Shown here in pieces: positions 6,631-12,890 of a stretch of 15,847 nt of DNA (positions are counted from its first letter, which is position 1; each line of letters starts with the position of its first letter). A model generated the notes under the pieces. That model worked only from the letters and a program-made list of their open reading frames with translations. It had not been told where the DNA came from and ran no database searches. Source of the stretch: VFKU01 sp964620045 (GTDB lineage: Bacteria; Hydrogenedentota; Hydrogenedentia; Hydrogenedentales; GCA-2746185); the NCBI GenBank assembly GCA_964620045.1, contig CAZUJL010000047.1:1-15847 (forward strand), read 5' to 3'. Position numbers and translations under genes: made by a program.

Positions 6631-6648
6631 GTCGCGCGGGAGCGCGAC
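6631..6648. other. GC-rich hairpin with GGGA tetraloop
   Basis: GTCGCGC (6631-6637), GGGA, GCGCGAC (6642-6648): a perfect 7-bp stem with a GNRA-type loop, 9 bp past the stop of the oxidoreductase gene (minus strand). No T-run follows on either strand. It may be a 3'-end stabiliser or part of the adjoining repeat. Confidence 0.45.
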
Positions 6649-6657
6649 CCGCCCCAG

Positions 6658-7674
6658 CTACGACACCTTCACCAGCTGCTTGCCTTTGTTCTCGCCTTTG
6701 AGCATTCGCATGAAGGCCTTTGGTGTGTTTTCCAGGCCGTCGAGGATGTCTTCGCGGTATTTGAGTTTGCCGGATTGGAGCCAGCCGGCCATTTCGCGGA
6801 TGCCTTGGGGCCAGCGGTCCATGAAGCGGGAAACGATGAAGCCTTCGGCGCGGGCTTGTTTGACGAGGAGGGTGGCGTAGGTGCTGCGGGGGCCGAGTTC
6901 GGGTTTCTCGAGGTTGTATTGGGAGATGACGCCGCAGATGGAGATGCGGGCGAAGTTGGCGAGGTTCATGAAGACGGCGTCGGTCATGTCGCCGCCGACG
7001 TTGTCGAAGTAGCAGTCGACGCCTTTGGGGCAGAGTTCGCGGATTTTGGCGGGCCAGTCTTTGGCGGGGGTGGTTTTGTAGTTGAAGGCGGCGTCGTATC
7101 CGCATTCTTTGATGAGGTAGTTCACTTTTTCGTCGTCGCCGGCGGAGCCGACGGCGCGGCATCCTTTGATCTTGGCGAGTTGGCCGACGATGGCGCCGAC
7201 GGCGCCGGCGGCGCCGGAGACGTAGACGGTTTCACCGGCTTTGGGTTGGCAGATGTCGAGGAAGCCGAAGTAGGCGGTCATGCCGGGCATGCCGAGGATG
7301 CCGAGGGCGGTGGAGATGGGCGCGAGGCGCGGGTCGAGTTTCTGGACGTCGTTGCCGGCGCTGAGGTGGTAGTCCTGCCAGCCCCACATGCCGAGGACGG
7401 CCTGGCCTTTGGGGAAGTCGGGGTGGTTGGATTCGACGACTTCGCCGACGGCGCCGCCGGGGATGGGTTGGCCGATCTGGAAGGGGTCGACGTAGGTTTT
7501 GATGCCCGTCATGCGGCCGCGCATGTAGGGGTCGACGGTGAGGAATTTGGTGTGGACGACGAATTGGCCGGCACCGGGTGTGGGGGCGGGGCGTTCGATG
7601 ATTTGGAAGTCGGAGTCCTTGGGGAATCCGGCGGGGTGTGCGGCGAGGGCGATGGCGCGGTTTTTGGTGGACAT
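6658..7674 (-). CDS. NADPH-dependent oxidoreductase, CurA / alkenal reductase type (zinc-independent MDR family)
   Basis: This 338-residue cytoplasmic enzyme reduces the C=C bond of alpha,beta-unsaturated ketones and aldehydes in relatives such as E. coli CurA and the mammalian 15-oxoprostaglandin 13-reductase. It has the family's N-terminal 'LTVDPYMRGRM' segment (45-55), GMPGMTAYFGF (128-138), and the nucleotide fold GAAGAVG (154-160). FDNVGG, NLANFARISICGVISQYN and a C-terminal DILDGLENTPKAF are also typical. Zinc-ligand cysteines of classical alcohol dehydrogenases are absent, as expected. GGGAG lies 10 nt before the ATG at 7674. It stands alone between two repeat-rich gaps, so its physiological role (often detoxification) is not revealed by neighbours. 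Confidence 0.93.
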   Translation of the reverse strand: MSTKNRAIALAAHPAGFPKDSDFQIIERPAPTPGAGQFVVHTKFLTVDPYMRGRMTGIKTYVDPFQIGQPIPGGAVGEVVESNHPDFPKGQAVLGMWGWQDYHLSAGNDVQKLDPRLAPISTALGILGMPGMTAYFGFLDICQPKAGETVYVSGAAGAVGAIVGQLAKIKGCRAVGSAGDDEKVNYLIKECGYDAAFNYKTTPAKDWPAKIRELCPKGVDCYFDNVGGDMTDAVFMNLANFARISICGVISQYNLEKPELGPRSTYATLLVKQARAEGFIVSRFMDRWPQGIREMAGWLQSGKLKYREDILDGLENTPKAFMRMLKGENKGKQLVKVS

Positions 7675-7724
7675 GATCGGTGTGCTCCCGTGAGGTAAGA
7701 AGGGCGATTGTGTCGCGCGGGGAG

Positions 7725-7832
7725 GAAAAGGTCAAGGGCTAAGAGCTTTGACCACAGAGGCACGGAGGAACACAGAGGTTAAGGTCAAGGGCAAGATCAT
7801 GAGCGTTTAACCACGGAGGGCGCGGAAAAGGG
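7725..7832. repeat. CCACAGAG / AAGGTCAAGG repeat cluster
   Basis: ACCACAGAGGCACGG followed by AACACAGAGG starts near 7750, and a shorter ACCACGGAGGGCGCGG is at about 7810. AAGGTCAAGGGC appears at about 7729 and again at about 7783. The same pair, CCACAG tract then AAGGTCAAGG, recurs at 10623-10660. The order and spacing are conserved between copies, so this is a dispersed family rather than chance. Confidence 0.6.
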
Positions 7833-7834
7833 CA

Positions 7835-7843
7835 TGCTACGAT
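7835..7843 (+). promoter_or_regulatory. Extended -10 promoter for the 36-aa membrane peptide
   Basis: TG-C-TACGAT (7835-7843) is a TGn-extended -10 with only 6 nt before the ATG at 7850, so transcription would begin at about the start codon. No Shine-Dalgarno fits in that gap, which suggests a leaderless message. Confidence 0.4.
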
Positions 7844-7849
7844 TGGCGA

Positions 7850-7960
7850 ATGACGAAACGAGACAAGAGAGCCTTGGTGATAGGGGTCGTGTTGTTGTTC
7901 GTAATCATTGGCCTCTATTTCCTCAGCCCGATTATTTGGTGGTTGTGGCACGGAGACTGA
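7850..7960 (+). CDS. Small single-pass membrane protein (36 aa)
   Basis: ATG 7850 to TGA 7958-7960 encodes 36 residues with a striking layout. A charged start MTKRDKR is followed by one uninterrupted hydrophobic helix from Ala8 to about Leu25. Then comes a Ser-Pro kink, an aromatic IIWWLW belt (28-33) and the tail His-Gly-Asp. The positive-inside rule places the N-terminus in the cytoplasm. No family is recognised. Third codon positions are less GC-rich than in neighbouring genes, as expected for Leu/Ile/Val-heavy peptides but also compatible with non-coding sequence. The TGA lies immediately before the promoter of the ABC ATPase gene, 67 bp from its ATG. Support is the composition and the extended -10; expression is unproven. 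Confidence 0.5.
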   Translation: MTKRDKRALVIGVVLLFVIIGLYFLSPIIWWLWHGD

Positions 7961-7967
7961 TTGACGT

Positions 7968-7996
7968 TTGCCCATGCAACGGGGCGTATATATAGT
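7968..7996 (+). promoter_or_regulatory. Sigma-70-type promoter of the solitary ABC ATPase gene
   Basis: TTGCCC (7968-7973), 17 bp, TATAGT (7991-7996). The predicted start is near 8003, giving a leader of about 25 nt with GGAG at 8019-8022, 5 nt before the ATG at 8028. This also argues against the longer open frame beginning at 7968. Confidence 0.55.
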
Positions 7997-8027
7997 GAGG
8001 CCGCTGCTAATGGGGGGCGGAGATCGC

Positions 8028-9134
8028 ATGGCGAGTGTTTCGCTGAAGAATGTTTCCAAGGTCTATGACGGCGATGTGGTGGCCGTGAAGGACTTTTCGA
8101 TGGACATCCACGACGGGGAGTTTGTCGTGCTGGTGGGGCCGTCGGGCTGCGGGAAGTCGACGACGCTGCGGATGGTGGCGGGGCTGGAGGAGGTCTCGGG
8201 CGGGGAAATTCGGATTGGCGACCGCGTGGTGAACGAGGTCGAGCCGAAGGACCGCGACATCGCGATGGTTTTCCAGAACTACGCGCTGTATCCGCACATG
8301 ACGGTTTATAAGAACATGGCGTTTGGGCTGAAGCTGCGCAAGGTGCCGCGCAAGGAAATCGACGCGAAGGTGCGCGAGACGGCGCGGATTCTGGGGATCG
8401 AGGAGTTGTTACAACGCAAGCCGAAGGCGCTTTCGGGCGGGCAGCGGCAGCGTGTGGCGGTTGGGCGCGCGATTGTGCGCGATCCGAAGGTGTTTTTGTT
8501 CGACGAGCCGCTGAGCAATCTGGACGCGATGATGCGCGTGCAGATGCGCGGGGAGATTGAGAAGCTGCATGCGCGGCTCGGCACGACGATGATTTATGTG
8601 ACGCACGACCAGGTCGAGGCGATGACGATGGGCGACCGAATCGTGGTGATGCTGGACGGCGAAGTGCAGCAGATCGCGACGCCGATGGAACTGTACAAGA
8701 AGCCGAAGAACAAGTTTGTGGCCGGGTTTATTGGCACGCCGCCGATGAATTTTTTGTCGGGCGCGCTGCATGCGGAGAGCGGCGCGCTGCGGTTCGTCGC
8801 GGGCGACGGCAAGGTGAACCTCGAAGTCGATCCGCGGCATAGCGTGGGCTTGGGACGATATCAGGGCCAGCGCGTGACGCTCGGACTGCGGCCGGAAGTG
8901 TTCGTCGAGAATCAGGCGCAGCGCGTGAACGAGGGGAAGAGCGTTGAGGCGGTGGTGACGCTCGTCGAGCCTCTCGGCGCGGAGACCTATTTATATCTGG
9001 ATACCGCCGGCCAACCGCTGACGGCGCGCGTGTCGGGCGAGGTGCAGCCGCGCGTGCAGGCGCCGCACATTATCGACGTGGACATGAGCCGCGCGTATTA
9101 CTTCGACCCGATCAACGAGGCGGCGATCGTCTGA
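8028..9134 (+). CDS. MalK/UgpC/MsmK-type carbohydrate ABC transporter ATPase
   Basis: This 368-residue ATPase belongs to the sugar-importer (CUT1) class. The motifs are Walker A GPSGCGKST (37-45), Q-loop Gln83, signature LSGGQ (135-139), Walker B VFLFDEP (155-161), D-loop SNLDA (163-167) and H-loop His193. The C-terminal third (about 240-368) is the OB-fold TOBE/regulatory domain, including FIGTPPMNF and LGLRPEVF, which distinguishes sugar importers from exporters. The length is normal for the class. The start at 8028 fits GGAG 5 nt upstream and the conserved MASVSLKNVSKVY beginning. No permease or sugar-binding protein gene lies nearby on either side. In Streptomyces (MsiK) and streptococci (MsmK) such lone ATPases serve several importers; that role here is inference. 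Confidence 0.95.
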   Translation: MASVSLKNVSKVYDGDVVAVKDFSMDIHDGEFVVLVGPSGCGKSTTLRMVAGLEEVSGGEIRIGDRVVNEVEPKDRDIAMVFQNYALYPHMTVYKNMAFGLKLRKVPRKEIDAKVRETARILGIEELLQRKPKALSGGQRQRVAVGRAIVRDPKVFLFDEPLSNLDAMMRVQMRGEIEKLHARLGTTMIYVTHDQVEAMTMGDRIVVMLDGEVQQIATPMELYKKPKNKFVAGFIGTPPMNFLSGALHAESGALRFVAGDGKVNLEVDPRHSVGLGRYQGQRVTLGLRPEVFVENQAQRVNEGKSVEAVVTLVEPLGAETYLYLDTAGQPLTARVSGEVQPRVQAPHIIDVDMSRAYYFDPINEAAIV

Positions 9135-9182
9135 GGACCGGCAATGGCGATTCCAAAGACGCGCTATGCCAAAAACGTCATA

Positions 9183-9225
9183 CACCGCTAAAGCGGTGGG
9201 CTAAGATCTGTCGTCCCTTCGGGAC
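9183..9225. repeat. REP-like double hairpin (CACCGCT-AA-AGCGGTG + GTCCC-TTC-GGGAC)
   Basis: CACCGCT (9183-9189) and AGCGGTG (9192-9198) form a perfect 7-bp stem around AA. After GGCTAAGATCTGTC, GTCCC (9213-9217) pairs with GGGAC (9221-9225) around TTC. This 'CnnCTAAAGnnG ... GTCCCTTCGGGAC' form resembles, from memory, repeats scattered between genes in many environmental genomes and sometimes linked to REP-associated tyrosine transposases. No transposase is present here. Confidence 0.55.
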
Positions 9226-9259
9226 TCATTTCCGGTGAAAAACGGCCAAAATGGCACGA

Positions 9260-9293
9260 CGACAAATTGCGGCCCGGGGGACGGGAATTGTCG
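9260..9293. other. Inverted repeat of unknown role
   Basis: CGACAAATT (9260-9268) and AATTGTCG (9286-9293) pair over 8 bp with one bulged A. Inside, CCCG and CGGG can pair. There is no T-run, so a terminator for the upstream ABC gene is not supported. The following 9294-9359 is AT-rich and empty. Confidence 0.35.
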
Positions 9294-9359
9294 CGCTATC
9301 GTGAATTTATTGAAATTCGTAAGTATATATAAATGAATGGGTTATGGGTATTCTGCTTC

Positions 9360-9374
9360 TGGCACACGCTATGC
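9360..9374 (+). promoter_or_regulatory. Sigma-54-like promoter (weaker match)
   Basis: TGGCAC (9360-9365), five bases, ATGC (9371-9374). The -24 half is perfect and the invariant GC is at the right distance, but the -12 half has A for the first T and lacks the following T/A. The predicted start is about 9386, at the beginning of the hairpin block. CTATGC here could instead be part of a weak sigma-70 -10. Confidence 0.35.
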
Positions 9375-9385
9375 GCTGGGAAAGT

Positions 9386-9561
9386 GGTTACGCAGACAGA
9401 TACCCCGCGGCCCCCAGCTGCGCCGGACACCCCTCAGTCCGGACGGGTTCGAATCTTCGTGGCCGTAAGTAGCAGTCCCCTGGCCCTCTAAGGGACAGAC
9501 CCCTTGGGAAGGGACGGAGGCCGGTGCAGTCGCCCGACATGCGCCGGCCTTCGCTATTTTT
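9386..9561 (+). ncRNA. Candidate structured noncoding RNA
   Basis: A gene-free segment carries four successive hairpins: CCGGAC/GTCCGG (9423-9428 with 9437-9442), GTCCC/GGGAC (9475-9479 with 9492-9496), CCCTT/AAGGG (9501-9505 with 9509-9513), and GGCCGGTGCA/TGCGCCGGCC (9519-9528 with 9540-9549). The last has 10 pairs including one G-U. A TTTTT run (9557-9561) follows the last stem after 7 nt, a looser spacing than usual for a terminator. A sigma-54-like promoter lies just upstream. I could not fit it to tRNA, tmRNA, 6S, SRP, RNase P or a known riboswitch. It could also be a mosaic of repeats or a long leader of the epimerase gene. Confidence 0.38.
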
Positions 9562-9579
9562 CGTGGCCTGTGGGCCGTT

Positions 9580-9588
9580 TGTTATCCT
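9580..9588 (+). promoter_or_regulatory. Extended -10 promoter for the epimerase gene
   Basis: TG-T-TATCCT (9580-9588) predicts a transcript start near 9595, which rules out the upstream in-frame codons before that point. Both GTG 9614 and ATG 9629 remain possible starts. Confidence 0.4.
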
Positions 9589-9628
9589 CGCCCGAGCCGC
9601 CGGGGGCCTGCGCGTGACTGCGAAAACG

Positions 9629-10615
9629 ATGGAGCCATTTGCGAACCGCCGCGTGCTGGTGTTGGGCGGGCTGGGCTTTATCGGGAGCGCGCTGGCGATT
9701 CGGTGCGCGGAGGCCGGCGCACGCGTGACGGTGCTCGATTCGCTGATCAACCACGGCGGCGGCAATCTCGTGAATCTCGCGGGGTACGAGAACCGGATTC
9801 GCGTGATCCTGAACGACATCCGCGATTTCATGCTCATCAATCCGGTCGTGATCGAGCAGGATTTCATCTTCAATTGCGCGGGGCATACCTCGCATGCCTA
9901 TTCCATGCGCGATCCGTTTCTGGACATCGACATCAACTGCAAAGGGTCGATGAATATTCTGGAGGCGCTGCGCGCGGCGAAGTCGGCGGCGCGGGTGGTA
10001 TATATCGGCACGAGCACACAGTGCGGGCCGATGGTGCATGACCCGATCGACGAGAACCATCCGGAATTTCCGCTGGATATTTACTCGGCGAACAAGGGCG
10101 CGGCGGAGAAGTATCACCTGATTTATCACCGCGCGCATGGCTTGCGGACGACCGTGGTGCGGCTGGCGAATGTGTATGGCCCGCGCGCGAACATCAAGAA
10201 TCCGCACGGGGGCGTGCTGAATTACTTTGTTGGCCTCGCGCTGCAGGGCAAAGACCTGACGATTTATGGGGAAGGGACCCAGCGGCGCAACGTGTTGTAC
10301 GTGGATGACTGCGTGGACGCGATCCTGGCAGTCGCGGCGAGCGATGCGGGGCTGGGGCAGACCCTGTTCGCCGCGGGCGACGAGGAGTGCACGATCGCGG
10401 AATTCGCGCAGCGGCTGGTGGAAATACTGGGGCGCGGTGAAGTGCGCCACGTGCCATGGCCGGAGAACTGGGTATCGATGGACGTCGGCGACGTGTCGGT
10501 GTCCAGTGCGCGGCTGCGGGACGCGATTGGGTGGAAACCGCAAACACCGCTGGAAGTGGGAATTCGGCGAACATGGGAATATTTTTTGGCGCGACTTGAG
10601 CGGTATTTGAAGTGA
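9629..10615 (+). CDS. NAD-dependent nucleotide-sugar epimerase/dehydratase (extended SDR family)
   Basis: This 328-residue enzyme of the extended SDR superfamily acts on NDP-sugars (UDP-glucose 4-epimerase, UDP-glucuronate decarboxylase and relatives). It has the Rossmann motif GGLGFIG (13-19), Asp37 ending strand 2 (NAD ribose binding), Asn82-Cys-Ala-Gly, the catalytic Ser/Thr in GTSTQCG (127-133), and Tyr152-x-x-x-Lys156. RLANVYGPR (178-186) and a substrate loop RRNVLYVDDCVDA (219-231) follow. The start is uncertain: ATG 9629 gives the usual short lead into the Rossmann strand but has no ribosome site; GTG 9614, five codons earlier, has GGGGG 7 nt upstream. It probably feeds envelope polysaccharide or LPS synthesis, but no glycosyltransferase is near, so the substrate is open. 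Confidence 0.92.
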   Translation: MEPFANRRVLVLGGLGFIGSALAIRCAEAGARVTVLDSLINHGGGNLVNLAGYENRIRVILNDIRDFMLINPVVIEQDFIFNCAGHTSHAYSMRDPFLDIDINCKGSMNILEALRAAKSAARVVYIGTSTQCGPMVHDPIDENHPEFPLDIYSANKGAAEKYHLIYHRAHGLRTTVVRLANVYGPRANIKNPHGGVLNYFVGLALQGKDLTIYGEGTQRRNVLYVDDCVDAILAVAASDAGLGQTLFAAGDEECTIAEFAQRLVEILGRGEVRHVPWPENWVSMDVGDVSVSSARLRDAIGWKPQTPLEVGIRRTWEYFLARLERYLK

Positions 10616-10618
10616 AGT

Positions 10619-10662
10619 TGTAACCACAGTGGGCACAGAGAGACACAGAGGAAGGTCAAGGA
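10619..10662. repeat. CCACAG / AAGGTCAAGG repeat copy
   Basis: AACCACAGTGGGCACAGAG, GACACAGAGG and AAGGTCAAGG follow the stop of the epimerase gene. It aligns with the 7749-7792 copy over about 40 bp with a few changes and one or two indels. It separates the epimerase from gpsA. Confidence 0.6.
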
Positions 10663-10723
10663 CTGAGGCAACTTCCGGCGCGGGTTGAAGATCAATACCT
10701 GAATACGAGGGCGTCGATTGACG

Positions 10724-11701
10724 ATGAAGATACAGATCGTGGGTGCGGGGAGCTGGGGATTGGCGCTGGCGCGCGTGGTGGCGCTCAATGGCCATCGCGT
10801 GCGGCTTTGGTGCCGCGGGGAAGATGGCCCGGAGCAGTTGCGCGCCACGCGGGAGAGTCCGGTGTATTTGCCGGGCGTGAAGTTACCCGAATCGATCGAG
10901 ATCGCGCAGGAAGACGATCCGAATGTGGACATCGCGGTGATGGCGGTGCCGTCACACGTGATGCGTTCGGCCGTGGCCGCGCACAAGTTTTCGGATAAGA
11001 CGATCCGCGTGAGCGTGGCGAAGGGCATCGAGAACGAGACACTCAAGCGCATGTCCGAAGTGATCCGCGAAGTCGGCGGCACGAACCGGATCGTGGTGCT
11101 GTCCGGCCCGAGCCACGCGGAGGAAGTGGGCAAGGATCTCCCGTGCAGCGTGTGCGCAGCGGGCGAGGATATCGCGCAGGCCGAGACGGTGCAGGCCGCG
11201 TTTATGAATAAAGCCTTTCGGGTCTACACCACCCCGGATGTTGTGGGCGTGGAGCTGGGTGGATCGTTAAAGAACGTGATCGCGATCGCGGCGGGCGTGT
11301 GCGACGGGTTAAAACTCGGCGACAACGCGCGGTCGGCGCTGATTACGCGCGGCCTTGCCGAAATCTCGCGCCTGGGTGTCGCGATGGGCGCCGATCCGCT
11401 GACGTTTGCGGGTCTGAGCGGCATGGGCGATTTGATCACGACCTGCACGAGCACGCATTCGCGCAACCACAACGTCGGCGCGCGGATCGCCCAGGGCATG
11501 ACGCCGGAGCAGGCCGTGGCGGCCTCGCCCATGGTGGCCGAGGGCGTGCGTACGGCGAAATCCGTGCATTCGTTGCGCGCCAAGTACAACGTGGAGATGC
11601 CGATTTCCGAGCAGGTGTACCGCGTGCTGTTCGAAGGCGCGAGCCCGCGCGAGGCCATTGTGGCGCTGATGACGCGCGACGCGAAGCAGGAGCAGGAGTG
11701 A
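10724..11701 (+). CDS. gpsA: NAD(P)H-dependent glycerol-3-phosphate dehydrogenase
   Basis: This 325-residue cytoplasmic enzyme reduces dihydroxyacetone phosphate to sn-glycerol 3-phosphate, the backbone for phospholipid synthesis. Its signatures are the nucleotide loop GAGSWG (7-12), AVPSH (74-78), VAKGIE (98-103), LSGPSHAEEV (126-135), the catalytic-lysine segment GGSLKNVIAIAAG with Lys183, NARSALITRG (201-210) and SGMGDLITTCTS (232-243). The length matches the family. ATG 10724 gives the normal MKIQIVGAGSWG beginning. An in-frame TTG two codons earlier (10718) has a better-spaced GAGGG (10707-10711) and could be the true start. It heads a tight operon: the next gene begins 4 bp after its stop. 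The gap before it carries a dispersed repeat. Confidence 0.96.
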   Translation: MKIQIVGAGSWGLALARVVALNGHRVRLWCRGEDGPEQLRATRESPVYLPGVKLPESIEIAQEDDPNVDIAVMAVPSHVMRSAVAAHKFSDKTIRVSVAKGIENETLKRMSEVIREVGGTNRIVVLSGPSHAEEVGKDLPCSVCAAGEDIAQAETVQAAFMNKAFRVYTTPDVVGVELGGSLKNVIAIAAGVCDGLKLGDNARSALITRGLAEISRLGVAMGADPLTFAGLSGMGDLITTCTSTHSRNHNVGARIAQGMTPEQAVAASPMVAEGVRTAKSVHSLRAKYNVEMPISEQVYRVLFEGASPREAIVALMTRDAKQEQE

Positions 11702-11705
11702 AGTG

Positions 11706-12419
11706 ATGGTTGTGGTGCGCAGTCTGGCTTTCGTGCTGGCATTCAGCCTCGGCGTGGCCCACGCCGAGCGGCACGAAGATCCGACGCATGGATACTCGAT
11801 CGAAATCCCGGAGGGCTGGTATCCGTTTAGCCCCGAGGAAATGGATCGGATGCAACAACTGCTGCGCAACGTGGGCGATCGCTCCGATTACATCGCCGGG
11901 TTCAAGGCGGCGCAGGGTCCCCTGCAAATGCCCTACATGCTCGTGCAGTGGTTTCCGAACAGCCTGTACGAGGTGAAGGTGCAGCTGACGGAGGACGATA
12001 TGCAGCGCATGGTGGAGGCGATGGAGGAAAGCAACGCCCAGCGCGCGGTGGAATCGTCGACGCCGGAATTTACCCCGGATCTGCCGAACAGGCGCGCGCT
12101 GTATGCGTATAAGGTCGACCTTCACGGAATGAGCGTCTGCTGTCTCGGCCTGATGCAGTTCGGCCGGTACGGCGTTTTGCAGTCCTTGTATTACGCGACC
12201 ACGATGGAGGAGATCGCCGAGGGCACTCCTGCGCGGAACACGATCACGTCGCTGCAACTCACGCCCGAGGCCATGTGGAACGAAGCAGCGTTTGCCGAAG
12301 CCAGTGAATCGGAGCAGACGAACCGGACGGACCGGCTGGTTCGCGGTATCCTGCTCGGCGTTGCCGTGGCGGGACTGCTGGGCATGGCCTTGTCCGCATT
12401 GACGAAGAAGAGGAAGTAG
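11706..12419 (+). CDS. Secreted protein with C-terminal membrane anchor, unknown function
   Basis: The protein has 237 residues. ATG 11706 is chosen because CAGGAG (11693-11698), inside the end of gpsA, lies 7 nt upstream; a GTG one codon earlier is too close. The N-terminus is a Sec signal (1-20, cleavage after AHA). The mature part opens with GYSIEIPEGWYPF (29-41), a beta-strand plus 'P-x-GW' pattern common in extracytoplasmic domains that share only this N-terminal look (PsbP/DUF1795-like). A single helix at about 213-232 followed by TKKRK anchors it with the short tail in the cytoplasm. Cys145-Cys146 are adjacent. The family is not recognised. Tight packing between gpsA and a thioesterase suggests an envelope or lipid role, by association only. 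Confidence 0.8.
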   Translation: MVVVRSLAFVLAFSLGVAHAERHEDPTHGYSIEIPEGWYPFSPEEMDRMQQLLRNVGDRSDYIAGFKAAQGPLQMPYMLVQWFPNSLYEVKVQLTEDDMQRMVEAMEESNAQRAVESSTPEFTPDLPNRRALYAYKVDLHGMSVCCLGLMQFGRYGVLQSLYYATTMEEIAEGTPARNTITSLQLTPEAMWNEAAFAEASESEQTNRTDRLVRGILLGVAVAGLLGMALSALTKKRK

Positions 12420-12434
12420 GAGATTTCTGGCGCG

Positions 12435-12890
12435 ATGAGCGATGTGTTGGCGGCGCTGCAAGACCGGATGCACCTGAAGACCTGCTTTGGCTGCGGCGCG
12501 GAGAATCCCCACGGCCTTCAGCTCAAGACGCACTGGAACGGCCAGGAAGGCGTGGGCACGTATCACCCGAAGCCGCACATGATCGCCGCGCCGGGCGTGA
12601 TCAACGGCGGCATTATCGCGACGCTGATCGACTGCCATTGCGTGTGCACGGCGATGGCATGGCTATACGAGCAAGAGGGCCGCGAGTTTGGTTCCGAACC
12701 GGGGATCTGGTGCGTGACGGCGTCGTTGCTGGTGGAATACAAGCGGCCTACGCCGGCGGACAAACCGATCGACCTGCGGGCGCGTGTGTTGAGCGAAGAG
12801 AACGGGCGCGTGACGTTATCGTGCGTGCTGCACTCGGATGGCAAAGAACGCGCGACGGGAAAAGTCGTGGCGGTTCGTTTGCGGAATTAG
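12435..12890 (+). CDS. PaaI-like hotdog-fold thioesterase
   Basis: This 151-residue hotdog protein of the PaaI/4HBT class probably hydrolyses acyl-CoA thioesters in the cytoplasm. It carries the N-terminal CFGCGAENPHGL motif (17-28), typical of a PaaI subfamily, and the hotdog helix segment GVINGGIIATLID (54-66). The family usually has HGG in that helix; here the His is replaced by Asn57, while the acidic residue nine positions on (Asp66) is kept. That may alter catalysis or indicate another substrate. The C-terminal strands (VTASLLVEYKRPTP, RARVLSEENGRVTLSCVL) are standard. TAGGAG is 12 nt before the ATG, overlapping the previous stop, so it is the last gene of the gpsA operon. Confidence 0.9.
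   Translation: MSDVLAALQDRMHLKTCFGCGAENPHGLQLKTHWNGQEGVGTYHPKPHMIAAPGVINGGIIATLIDCHCVCTAMAWLYEQEGREFGSEPGIWCVTASLLVEYKRPTPADKPIDLRARVLSEENGRVTLSCVLHSDGKERATGKVVAVRLRN

Noticed and set aside
7968..8027. 20-residue N-terminal extension of the ABC ATPase
   Set aside because: It overlaps the predicted promoter, lacks a ribosome site and is unlike the family; GGAG before ATG 8028 fixes the start.
9423..9470. tRNA or tmRNA end suggested by GGGTTCGAATC at 9445-9455
   Set aside because: The T-loop-like string has no matching 5-bp T stem, and no acceptor, D or anticodon arms or CCA can be arranged around it.
9501..9549. Cobalamin riboswitch fragment (GGGAA ... CCGGTG)
   Set aside because: Only two short blocks match; the spacing is wrong and the conserved GCCACTG core is absent.
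9386..9561. 6S RNA
   Set aside because: The size and an AGTCCCCTG string are suggestive, but the two ends do not pair into the required long closing stem with a central bubble.
9524..9628. 35-residue N-terminal extension of the epimerase
   Set aside because: It runs through the hairpin and T-run and begins upstream of the likely transcript start; the Rossmann strand begins normally from 9629 (or 9614).
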